A stretch of 64,000 bases of DNA from Nectonema munidae (Eukaryota > Nematomorpha > Nectonematoida > Nectonematidae), in contig JAUIRK010001059.1 of NCBI GenBank assembly GCA_030549495.1, positions 558,001 to 622,000 of the forward strand, given 5' to 3'. Each line of letters begins with the position of its first letter. The first letter of the stretch is position 1. Position numbers and translations under genes: made by a program. The notes beneath the pieces were generated by a model. It did not search any database, had not been told where the DNA came from, and was given only the letters and a program-made list of their open reading frames with translations. This document shows, one piece after another, positions 37,001-49,000 of the stretch.

Positions 37001-40000
37001 AGTTCTTCATAGGTGGTTTGACGTTTGTTTGGCAATAATGCAAAAACACATGGAATCGTTCTCTTAGAAATTAAACAATGAATAGAATATAGTTGGTAAA
37101 ACAGAAGGTGCCATCGCAAAACCACTCACTTGAAGATTGCAAGAGTTGAATATTTTTGTCAGTAGAAAACAAGTATACGGTTATCACTGCGTCCATTATC
37201 ATAAAGTAAGAAATTTTCCTCCTTGCATGTTTTTGTATATTCATCTGGAATGACCATGACAAACAAGTTTCTCGGTATTGGATGCGGTGCGTGTATAGCT
37301 TGTTTATATCTTCTGAGTGAACGTCTAATAGTGCTCATAGCCGGCAGCTGATTAGAGACTCCTTCCGAGATATTCTGCAAACTTTGTGTTAAAATCTGTT
37401 GTGAAGTTTCATGGGTTGTGAAGTTGCTTTCTCCTTCATTTCATCACGTAAAGATAGGAGATCTTGACGAAAACTATCTGGAGCGTGAGTATGCTCGTGG
37501 CTCGCGCTTATTATTCGATCTCCACACACAGTAATTATATAATATGCAACCCTTGCAATCTTCAAGTGAGTGGTTTTGCGATGGCACCTTCTGTTTTACC
37601 AACTATATTCTATTCATTGTTTAATTTCTAAGAGAACGATTCCATGTGTTTTTGCATTATTGCCAAACAAACGTCAAACCACCTATGAAGAACTTTTTAG
37701 CCAACTTCGAGCTATTAACTCTAGACTTAACACATCTAGTATTATGATTGATTATGAAAGCGTTGCCAAGAATGTACTTAACGAAATTTTTTCAAATGCA
37801 ATTATAAAGGGGTGTTATTTTCATCTGTGTCAAGCAGTTTATCGGAAGGTACAATCAAGATATTTAAATGATGCTGAGTTTGCTATTATAACATTCGCAC
37901 GATACCAGCCCTGGCTTTTGTGCCGGAAGACAATGTTGTAGAAGCATTTGAAGAATTACAAGAAAATATATGCCATGAAGCAGATCCAATAGTTGACTAC
38001 TTTGAAGATACATAAATTGGTAGAATACGACGACGTAACAGAAGCAACCCACTCTTTCCTATTTTATGGGGAACATGTATGGTCGCCTATGCAATGATTT
38101 ACCACGAACAACTAATTCCCCGGAAGGATGGCATAACCACTTACAGGCGAATATCACCTCGAGCCATCCAAATATCTGGCGTTTCCTTCAGGTATTGAAG
38201 ACGGAACAAGCTCTAAGTGACACAATCATCAACCGATTGATGGCAGGGCATGAGCCTTCTCCTAAAAAGAAAAAATATCAAGATACAACAAAAAGAATGG
38301 CAAACATTGTGCAGGATTATGGAAATCGAGAAGTAACAGATTTTTTGAGAGGAATAGCATAAAATTTAAAATTTTAGTTTTTCTTGCTATTTTTTAATAA
38401 ACACAATTTTGTTTTATTGATAAATTACCTTTGCTTTCACGAATAAAACAAGTTTTGTTAACTTTACTTTTATTTTACCTTTAAAAAATTACTATCAACT
38501 TATCGCTTTTTTTCTCATAGATTGATATGTAGTAAAATATTGCATAAAACGATACAATTATAACATACTTATCGGGCATTTTTCCACCGGGCACTTGTCC
38601 TATCTGGCAGTTGTCCGTCGGGCTCTTGTCCGTCGGGCATCGGGCTCTTGTCCGTCGGGCATACGGTTAAAAAATATATATATATAATTTATGAAAAACT
38701 AAAATTTCTTACTTGATTTTGTTTGTTATTTTTTTTTCTATTTTGAAGAATTACTGTTTTATAAACTATATTTAATATAAAAAGTGCTATAAGACAAAAT
38801 TTATAATTATTATTTTTCTAAGTTGGATTGAAGGGGCCATCAAAATAAAAAATTTGTTACTATTTAAAAATTCATGCGAAAAACACTTGTAAGCTAAAAA
38901 AAACATTGTTACTTAATTTAAATTTCAAAATTAAATATTTATGTAATTTATCATTTTTTATCTTATTTTTATTCTTTTCCTTTGTCATTTTTAAATGTTA
39001 GCAACAAAAAAAGAAATCTTGTTGAGGATTATATAAAATTTTAAATATGGATTTACCTTTATTGAGAAAAATAGGAAACACCAGCCTCAATCTGTAATTT
39101 TCCATGCCGTTCTAAGCAATGACGTCTTTAACCAAGTCGATCATTCTGCTTTGAAAGACGATTGAGAAGAATTCTTATTAAACAAACTTCGAAATTCTAG
39201 AAGGTGAGCTTGAAGAACGACCTATGAGTTAAGCGACCATTTGAGACATGCAACCAAATTTCTTTTGCACGGATATTTCTCAATTCAAATGTATCTCTGT
39301 TGAGCGACCACTTCTTCACGCAACCAGCAACCAAACACAGCAAATAGCATTAATAACCCATTTAAAACCAAGCAAAGCAGACGATATCTAAAAAACGCAG
39401 ACGATTTATATTCAAAGTCATTGAAAAAAGCAGACGAAGATGAAATTACTTATGTTCCAAAATAGGAACATTGGTCGTAAATGGGTTAATAGCAATTATA
39501 AAACATTGATAATTCACAGAGTGTGAGTGGTTTACACTTCAACCTACCCACACCCACTAAGCCACATATGGATATCCTTATTATGACACAAATTATCTCC
39601 AGCGCATATACGAAGATAATGCTAATGGATAATCTCGATCCATCCACGACCACTGTAATTCATTTTCACAACCAAACCTTAGGATATATAACTGAGATAA
39701 CGCTCACTTGGTTTACTTTCGTGATACGTCAACCACGAGACATAAGCACAGAGCACTCGACAAACTAATACAACAAATATTGTCTAAAATATAACTACTA
39801 ACACATATACACCACATCTCAATATTATTTGTTTTATGTAAGTAAATTTTCTATTACACACATGGGTGTGCTTTAGGGCTGGCAAATAGCTTATTTACCC
39901 ATCTTGAAAAGAAATTAATTCTAGAGATATTTATGAAAAAACGAATATTTTTAATCTATTGAATATAAACGTAATTAATACTTTTAATTAATTCTTTTAT

Positions 40001-43000
40001 ATTCTTAATCTTTTGAAAAACATAAAATATAGAGCCTTTAGAAAATACTTTTTTTGAAAAATTGGAAAAATAACAGTAACATTTGAGACACACTTAGAAA
40101 ATGTTCAGAGGAAACAATATTTTTTTTTATTTATTAAAGATAAAGAATGTTTGATAAAAGCGTGAAAAAGTTGAGAGAGCTCATCAGAATTAAAGGTTTT
40201 TAAATCCAGAAAGGTATGAAGAAATTGTTAATAAAAAAATTGGAAATGGTTTTGTTAAGCCAGAACTAAAAAATATCCCTATAACTCGGCCATTATTTAA
40301 AGAAAAAGCGTTTTCTTTATCAACAAAACTTGATTGGCTTATTTTTCTGTTTCTAATGGCTGGTTGAAATCTTTAATTACAAGACACAATATTACATTCT
40401 ACATTCTTTCTGGAGAGTCAGCTAATTTAAGTGAAGAATGTTTGGGTTGAAAGAATTCCATTTTTAAAAAATTTTGATAAAAAAACATTAACATCTGTTG
40501 TGTGATGTTTATGTAAATGCTTTAGAAATTGGGGATTTCTGTGACACCTAAAAGCGTGAAGAATAAGCAAGCTAGTTTTATTTTTTAGCAACCCTCCAAC
40601 ACGTTTTGCCCATACAACATCGGGCCAATCTTTCATTAATTCATCATTCATCCATCCCTTTGATTGGAAGCGCACGATAACACCACTTGGAAACTTAGTT
40701 GCCTTAGGTGCTTTTTTTCTTTTGAATACAATATAAGGGAGAAGTTTTGTGCCATCAGACATGCATGTCAGCATCACTGTAAATCTTCTCTTTTCGTGAC
40801 CTGTAGAAAGAATGGCTATGTTAGACGCCCCTTTTTTCAATAGTATAGCTTGACCGGATATGAAAGGTAAGAGGCGTGTGATCAGCATTACCAATTAATG
40901 ACAAAGGTGGGTTCAGTTATTTACGTCGCTTGATGAGAAATCGTTGAAATGCTGTAATCTTTTGTTCGTAGTCATCAGGTAGTTTTTGCGCGATATGGGT
41001 TCTCCGACGCATCGATAACTTGTGACGTGCCATAAACCTTAATAACACCAGTTACTTGAGGCCTTAAAATTCTTCAGATCGAGTTGTTTAGCAATTGATT
41101 TTGCTTTAATGCGTACTTGAATTGTGTTCAATGCAAAACCCTTTTCACGAGACTCAGCAATATGCTCGACTAACTGTTTTTCCATTTCAAAGTTTTTTCT
41201 AGGCATTTTACTCAACATAGCTTTATTTTTTCTCCACATCCTTGTATTGCTTTCATTTAATGTAAATTTACGTGCAGCAGGCCTATTACCCTTCAATTCC
41301 GCATATTCAATGACTTGAAGTTTAAAAGAACTATCGTATGATATTCTGCGAGGCGGCATGATAACTTTCAAGATAAAAAAAGCAAAAATGAATGATGAAC
41401 CTCTTCTTATTAGACTGCCTGATTATCCCCACACACGCAACCGGAAATTATGCACTTATTGTACTTTCTATGTCTTATTATCGTACACTCTACCAATATA
41501 CCTTCAGAGCTGATAATAATAATAATCCTGCTGTCTCATGTACGTGTTGTGTGGGTAAATATATATTTATGCATTATTGTAACTACGTCTATGCTTTATG
41601 TGAGTCAAATTTTTTTCAGTGTGTGATCTATGATAGAATTTTTCTCTCTATCAAAATGTCGATGCGTATTATACATAGCCTAGATATAGGGAATTTCGTT
41701 CTTTTTTAAAAACTAAATAATAAGTGCGTATTATACTCGGGTGCGCACTATACGTGGGGAAATACGGTATATGCCTAAAAGCTTAATATACGTCATTTCG
41801 ATTTTCTTCAAAAGAATAATATAAATTTCAGTTTTATCAGTAGTAGCTAAACATATACATCTATCGGTATGCCTTTTTTATTCTAGTTCAATTCCACACA
41901 ATAATTTTGAAGATTACTTTGGAAAGATTTGCCAAATAGAGAAGGAAATCCAGCTAGAGCATAAAGAACGCCTGTATTCCCTAAAAAAAGAATTGGAGAT
42001 GATAAAGTTTCAATCAATAGTATTTTTCTTTCCCTATTAAAATTCATTGAAATAATTAAAGCGATTCTTCTGTCCAGCAAGACACACTCCATTAAGGCGT
42101 GAATAATGAAGAGTATGCGAACGCACTGCCAACTAATTCCAGTTTGGCGTGTTAGCGAAAATTTTTAGATGCAGAGAAATCTCTTTATGATCAGTTTTAA
42201 GGAGGTAGCAAGTCGTGCCTCATAAGTCCATGGCTCACACTCTTAATTTATTTATTATAATTATTATATATTCATGTTAAATCTAAAATCATTATCACAA
42301 GATTGAGCAAAAGCTTGTTTGCTTTCAAAAATGACCGATGTTACAAATTGACCCATCTTATATCCATCATATTTTCTTCAACTAATATTACTACGTCAGC
42401 TATTGAAATTTTTTCCAAGAAGATTGTTGAAATCGAAGTGTGGATATCAAAAGATCTCAATTTTGTCAAGAAATGTTCAGTGCCAAATATACAATTTTCG
42501 TAATAATGATAATGAACCAAATTTTTTTTATTTAAAAAGTATTCTGCTGTATTCGCTGTGTGAAAACATAAGTGGAATGCACACCCACGCGTACCAGCTG
42601 TACCTACTAGGAGAACCCCTATAAATGATTTGCCAATTTGACCGTAGCGCGAAATCAAGATATGACTACTCTGTACACAACTAAACCTTGAAGAATGCTG
42701 TGAAATAATTACTCCACGGTCATGTTTTATAGGACAAGTCATTTGAGAGTCTGTAATTACCACGACTTATGTCTTAAATATACAATCAATTAGAGCAAAA
42801 CTATCAAAGAACACTTTAACCCATTTACGACCAATGTTCCTATTTTGGAACATAAGTAATTTCATCTTCGTCTGCTTTTTTCAATGATTTTGAATATAAA
42901 TCGTCTGCGTTTTTTTAGATATCGTCTGCTTTGATTGGTTTTAAATGGGTTAAAGGAACAAATTAATGTATTTTTCTATTCATTTTTTAAATAGTCACCA

Positions 43001-46000
43001 TTTTACTTTCCTTAACATCTTTAGAGGTTTAAAATTTTTGGCCTATAAATAATTTTATATCAAACACGATGCAAATTCTTTTGGTTAAAGTAAAATAAAT
43101 TTGTTTAGAATTGGGAACGTGAAAGAAACGATGACAAATCGTATTTCCTCGACATCCGAGATGAAGATTTTTCGTCAGTAAATTTCTCAACTCTTCAAAA
43201 TATGCATGATAAAGATGAAAAACTCAGCCACACTCATCATACCTCAGGTAAAATAAAAATCAGTCCTCTACAAATAGGAATTTTGGTTTTTATTAATGAG
43301 CAACTACGTCAGCTTCCATTCCCTTTCCCACCGAAAGAGAACTCTTTAAATTTCTTGAGTTTTTATTTGAACAAAAAAATATAGAAAGATTTTATTCCTC
43401 AAATCAAAATTTGGAAATATTTATACGTTTTCATGGAAAAAAGGAAAAAAAGGAAGAAAAAAAAACTTTTTATATAGAAATAAAGGCGAAATACGCAGAA
43501 AACAAATGGAACATCAAAATGTCATTTTCGGGTGAGAGAATGAAGGAATTGACAGAAAATTTGTATGTTTATATAATAGTGATGATACCTGTATTTTGGA
43601 CATCGTCGCTTTTCAAAATTTTAAACTTTTTCCACGAGCAATTTTCGGATGCAAAAGATAGTGAGGAAGAATATGATGATGATATTTTGCTAGAAGAAGC
43701 CAAATGAGTTTGTAGTGAATTAGAAGTGATAAGAGATGAAGAAAATGAAAGTAACTTTGTTATGAAACATGATTGGAAAGAAAATGAAGACTTATCTTTA
43801 TGAGCTCATCATTTTCTTCCGAATAAAATAGAAGAAGATCATATGGGCAAGAAACCACGTGAAATATTTCAACTTTTTTTGACTGATGAAATGGTTCGTT
43901 ACATTGTTGAACAGACAAATTTATATGCAACAAAAGACAAAATGAGCCTAATTTTGGAACTAACGTCAGTGAAATTCCTAAGTTTTTAGGATTGATTCTT
44001 TTGAGTGGTATTCATGTACTACCTTCAGAAAATGATTGCTGGTCTACCATTGACTTGTTTCTTGCTTCAACCTTTTCGAATTGCTGACAACCAAAATTTA
44101 GCTGAATTAAGAGTAGGAAAAGTCAAACCATTTTTTGACATGTTGAAAAAGAGTGTCGGCAATTTGGAGTTTTTCATGATTTTTTGAGTGTTAATGAGAG
44201 TCATCATCATTTATTTTTAGAAGGTGGTTTTTCCTCGTAAAAAGGGTGTACCCTCCTTATTCAATATGGAACCATAATACAATGCATTTATTAATTTCTT
44301 CCATTTACTTCTATCCGCGTTATCTTTCTCCTTTAATTCAAATCTTTGTCAACCACATTCTTGCATCTCAGGTGCGGCTTTCCGTTTTTGGTTGTTTCTT
44401 CTATTTTCATCTTTGTCTTTGTAATAAAGTTCCATACTTCATAAGATTTTGTTGTAGCAGATGAGATAATTAAGAGATGAGTTAATGAGAGTATGGTTCC
44501 ATAAATAGGTCTTCATAGTGCGAAACAATTTATAAAAAATAAGCCTATTAAATTTGGGTACAGAGTTTGGATGTTGTGCAGTAAAGATGTGTTTCTATAT
44601 AAATTTTCAATATATTGCGGGAAAGAGGATATTAGATGTACACCTATTGCATTTGAAGTTGTAGAAAAATGCTTGAACCTATAAAAGAATCAAATAAACA
44701 TGTAGTATTTTTTGATAACTTCTTTACATCTAGCTTCAATAACATAAGAGCGTGTGTGACAATAAGGGAAAAGAACAGCAATATGTCCTTTGTTAGCATC
44801 AAAAGAAATGAAGAACGCATATTTAATTTAACGAAATATTTCATTTGATTATCGTTCTGATGATGTTGTCTTTGGTTTGAAATGGAATGATAGCTCAAAA
44901 GTAGCTATTAGGCTTTATCTCCGATAGGCAAGGCTGAAGGAAGAGTAAGGTCTGAAAAGAAGAAAATAATTCAACAGCCATTCAATGTGAAAATGTATAA
45001 TAATGGTATGGGTGGCGTTGATCAATGTGACCGTTTTCTTTTGTCTTATAGACCCAAATTGAGATTGAAAAAGTGGTGGTGGAATTTATTCTCACATATA
45101 ATAAATTTATCTGTAGTCGCATTTAGATTTTATAAAATAATAAACCAAAGTTTCAAAATGACTCAATTGAAGGAAAAAGAAACGGTGGTCGTAACGTTTC
45201 AGCTCCTAAGTCAGTAAAATGATGGAATCAAGCATTACTTCGGTGATATAAGTCAAGGAAGATGTGTTATATGCATGAAAACACTCCACTTTGTTTTTTC
45301 AAGTGTTAAAAAGCTATACAAGAAATGTTATGCTCCCTATCATTTAAAATAATTCTTACTTTATTTCGCATAATGACCATTTTTAATTTCATAAATAAAG
45401 TTCACAATCACATTTTTTTGGGAAATACATTTCCTCTTTACATAACAGCAAGTTCTTAACAGTCTAACGTTTCCATTTTGGGAACACAAAAATACCTTTA
45501 AAAATCTGAAGTTTGATGTTTTTGAATTTTAGACATACCACTCGACTCCTTAAACATCCCTTATTTTACTTTTTCTTTTTAAATATTTTTTTCTTGGTAT
45601 CCCATCTTTAAACGGTTTTTTATTCAAGCTGCCAAATTGTTAAGACCGATAAACATGATTTACAGTTTACTTTTTTTGGCTTCTCAACTGATCTAATTCT
45701 TATTTCTCTAACGAGGATTTACGTTTTTTCGTCCCTTCAATTTGGTCACTAATAAAATTGACTTCATTTCTCTTTTAATTCTGCTTAAAAATCAATAAAC
45801 TTTTCTATGATTTGAGAGAAAACTCAAAAGATTCGCTTCTAGTGAATTTCTTTAAATGCATTTGTCCCTTACTCGTATTAAAATAGTATGAAAAATAACA
45901 TTTTCTCTTGTGTAGTCACGCTTTGTTTGTTATCTACATTGCAAATATAAGATATATTTGTCTATGGGTGATTTGTCTGCGCGAATGGCCCAAACTACGC

Positions 46001-49000
46001 ACGTTTGCAAGATTCAATATTTTATGAAGCTGGTTGGATGCGAATTCTAATATACGGATCAAAACAATTCAAACACTTTTTCAATTTTGGGTGTAAGCAC
46101 GATAACCTGTATACACATAAGTACGAACTGTCCCAGTTATGTGCTTGTAACGCTTTTAGGCGAGATTAAAAATTTGTTCTATATAAATTAAATTATAAAA
46201 GAGAGTTTTATATAACTTGTTTCATTATCCTATGGGTAATTATTTATATTTAATATTTTTATTTAAAAATAATTAGCATTTATGCAAGACAAATCTTGAA
46301 GGTTACACATGAAAGCAAATCGTCATCTTCTACACTTTCTTTTACAACTGAAAGCCCTTGCTTTTTAATAATATTTTTATTATTTATAAATGCGTTCCTG
46401 GGCGATCCTTGGTCTCTAAAATAAACTCGGTTACGTTCTTTTCTACCTCTTTCTTTCTCGATCTTTGGTTAGTGTTGTTGAACTGAGCATAGAAACGCTA
46501 GCGTGTAAATTCAACATTCCATCGTCTTATAGGCCATATTTGTTCTTCATTTGTCTTTTTCATTTATTTTTATAAGTAGTTTCCATGCATTGTTTATCAT
46601 GGCAGATAAGGTGCGTGGAAAATAGAACCATCAGAGCATGTTTTAGCAGGTGTCTACCTTTTTACACGTCCCTTGAGATCATTATATTCTTTCTTCTATA
46701 GATTTAGGAATGCCACCATCTTCCTTCTTAGTTTGAGGAAGACATCTTTTAACAAAATCCTCGGCTCCAGCCCATACGCATTAGACAGAACTGTAATTGG
46801 CACTTCGTCATTCTGCATTACGATTGTTTCATTCTCCTCAAATGCGACATCCATTTTTCGTTGAGCCGGTTTTGCGTGAGAACGAATGCGCTCTATCATT
46901 TTCCTTAAACCTAACTGCAAAACTAATTTTAATTAATGCGATTTCCAGAGATGTGAATAGCAACCTGCATTTTAAAAGGGCAGGTCTTGGACAAGCTTTT
47001 TAAAATAAATAATTCCTTGGAGGGGGCTTTAAAGAAAATTGTATTTAAAAATTAGGAAAAAATGTTAGGGAACAATGCATTTATTGGAAAAGCGCTGATA
47101 TAAAAATGCACAGAAAAATTTGACAAACGGATGAGAATGATAATCCATAAAACGAAGGATGGTAAAAAGGCAGAATTTTATTTGCATAAAAATGTAGAGA
47201 TATGTTTTCATTTTTAAGAAAATTTTATGACTTCAACACTGATAAATCTAAAAACTCCCAACTTTGCAAAGGCATCCATTTACTCTCTTCCTGGAACATA
47301 TGCTAGTTATGCGTGCTTTGATTTAATCAAACATCTCACATCCAATGGCCACAATCTACAAGCTTTCAGAGAGCACATAACCGTCACAGCAACTTCTATA
47401 CGCGGATATATTCACGTATCAAAACTACTTATTTCGTATCTTTTTTGGCAAATTGAGTGGCAAACGAGCATGTAAGTGTGAATCAGAGCAGTTGTAATAT
47501 AAAAAAAATTTTACAATTCTACTATTACTCTTACTCCGGTGTTAAAAATATTTTGTTATTGTCTTAAGAAACATCAAGCAATTTAAGAGCTTACATTATC
47601 TGATAATTACTAAGCAAATCACCTAACAATAAAACAAATTTATTTAATACTTTAGAGAAACAAAAAGCTAAAAAATAATTTCAACATAAAATCAAATGAT
47701 GTTAGTTCTCAAAAATAAGGTGGATTCAATCAATCAATATGAGTAAATATACCTCTTTACTTTTTAATCTTACTCTTACTCATTGAAAATCCTCTTATTC
47801 CCAGGCCTGGTATCTACACCTAAAATAAGTAAAATTACCAATTCTTGCACTTTCTTTTTAGACTCTTTATTATTTTAGTGGTGTTCCATTTTTAGAGAAA
47901 TTTGCTAATTTTCACAAAAGCAGATCTCAAAAGCATCGAAAGGTGAATTAATGCGAAATGTATTATTTTAAGATAAAATATTTAATAATAAACCTTTTGA
48001 AATTATCTTCAAGAGCACTTCAATGCCGTATTTTCATTTCATCAGAGTAAAGATGTATTGGATTCTCTTCATTGATAAATTCTCTTGTGAATCTCCTCCA
48101 TTGAGTATCAAAGTCACGTATATGACTGTATGACTGCGATTTACGCGGTGACTCAAAATCATTTATTTGCTAAATTTAGGAATGAGGGTTTTGGACTGTT
48201 TTGTTACTATCTCTCTACTATTCGTATGAGTTCATTGAGTATGAATTTTAAATTTTTTAATCATCTTCCCATTCTATATCATTTTGTAATTTATACTTGA
48301 TCTGACTTCATTTATATCCAGAGAATTATCAATATTCTTAAGGAACAGGAGGTTTTAAGCTAAATCTCATTCAAATTATAGTTATAAGCTTGCAGTGATA
48401 CCAAATAATTTATTATTCCTTTATAGGGAAACATTATTTATGATTGCCGTAGTGGGAAGGTTTGGAATTTATGATTGCTTAGTGGGTTGCATGCTTCTAA
48501 GGCACTTACCTGCAGTATCGTCCTTTTAAATATAAGAGATATCTTGAACGAAAAAATCTAGTAGTTTATCCAGGATAATGATGAGGCACACATTTTGCTT
48601 GAGATTCATGCGTCAGGGTTACAGGAAATCTCAAAAAACCCATTTTTCAAGATGAATGGATTCGCGCGAAGGCAGTGATGAAAAGTGCAATGTTTAAAAT
48701 ACTTACTACATATCTACCTTAAGAATCGGATTCGGTAAAAAGGGGACCTGACTCTTTTAAGAAAATGTTGTGGAGGAAGCAAATTAAATTTGTGACGCTG
48801 AAAACACAAAAGCGCTCGTAGATGCTGCCATTTTAAGTATTTGAGCTGACTGCATCTCATTGTGATAAGGATCCTTTAACTACATTCAGCGCAGTGCCTC
48901 AATCATCGAGGGGTGCGTCTCTACTCGGCCCTTTAATATGCGTCTCTGCACACTAAAAATGGAAGTAGAGCGAGTCCGATTATAATCCAAACCTTATCTC

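Larger units (their letters stand above)
36036..38667. mobile_element. Foldback MULE (Mutator-like) element, 2.6 kb
   Basis: Two nearly identical arms of about 1.1 kb (36036-37146 and 37545-38667) lie in opposite orientation around a unique centre of about 400 bp. The outer tips of both arms are built from 15-bp modules of the pattern GCCC-NNN-GGACAA: at least five on the left and more on the right. The minus-strand arm plus the centre holds a MULE transposase. The plus-strand arm holds a second copy of its C-terminal two thirds. It lies in LL5 intron 11. No target duplication was clearly seen. Confidence 0.88.

Noticed and set aside
39523-39768. 81-codon plus-strand open frame
   Set aside because: No family resemblance or splice context; length is possible by chance.
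47227-47475. Stand-alone 82-codon gene
   Set aside because: Its first part aligns with the LL5 PH-domain entrance and a donor at 47416 ends the exon; the rest is intron.
47892-47940. Small phase-compatible exon candidate before the PH core
   Set aside because: The exon at 47219-47415 fits the family alignment better and leaves no gap for it.
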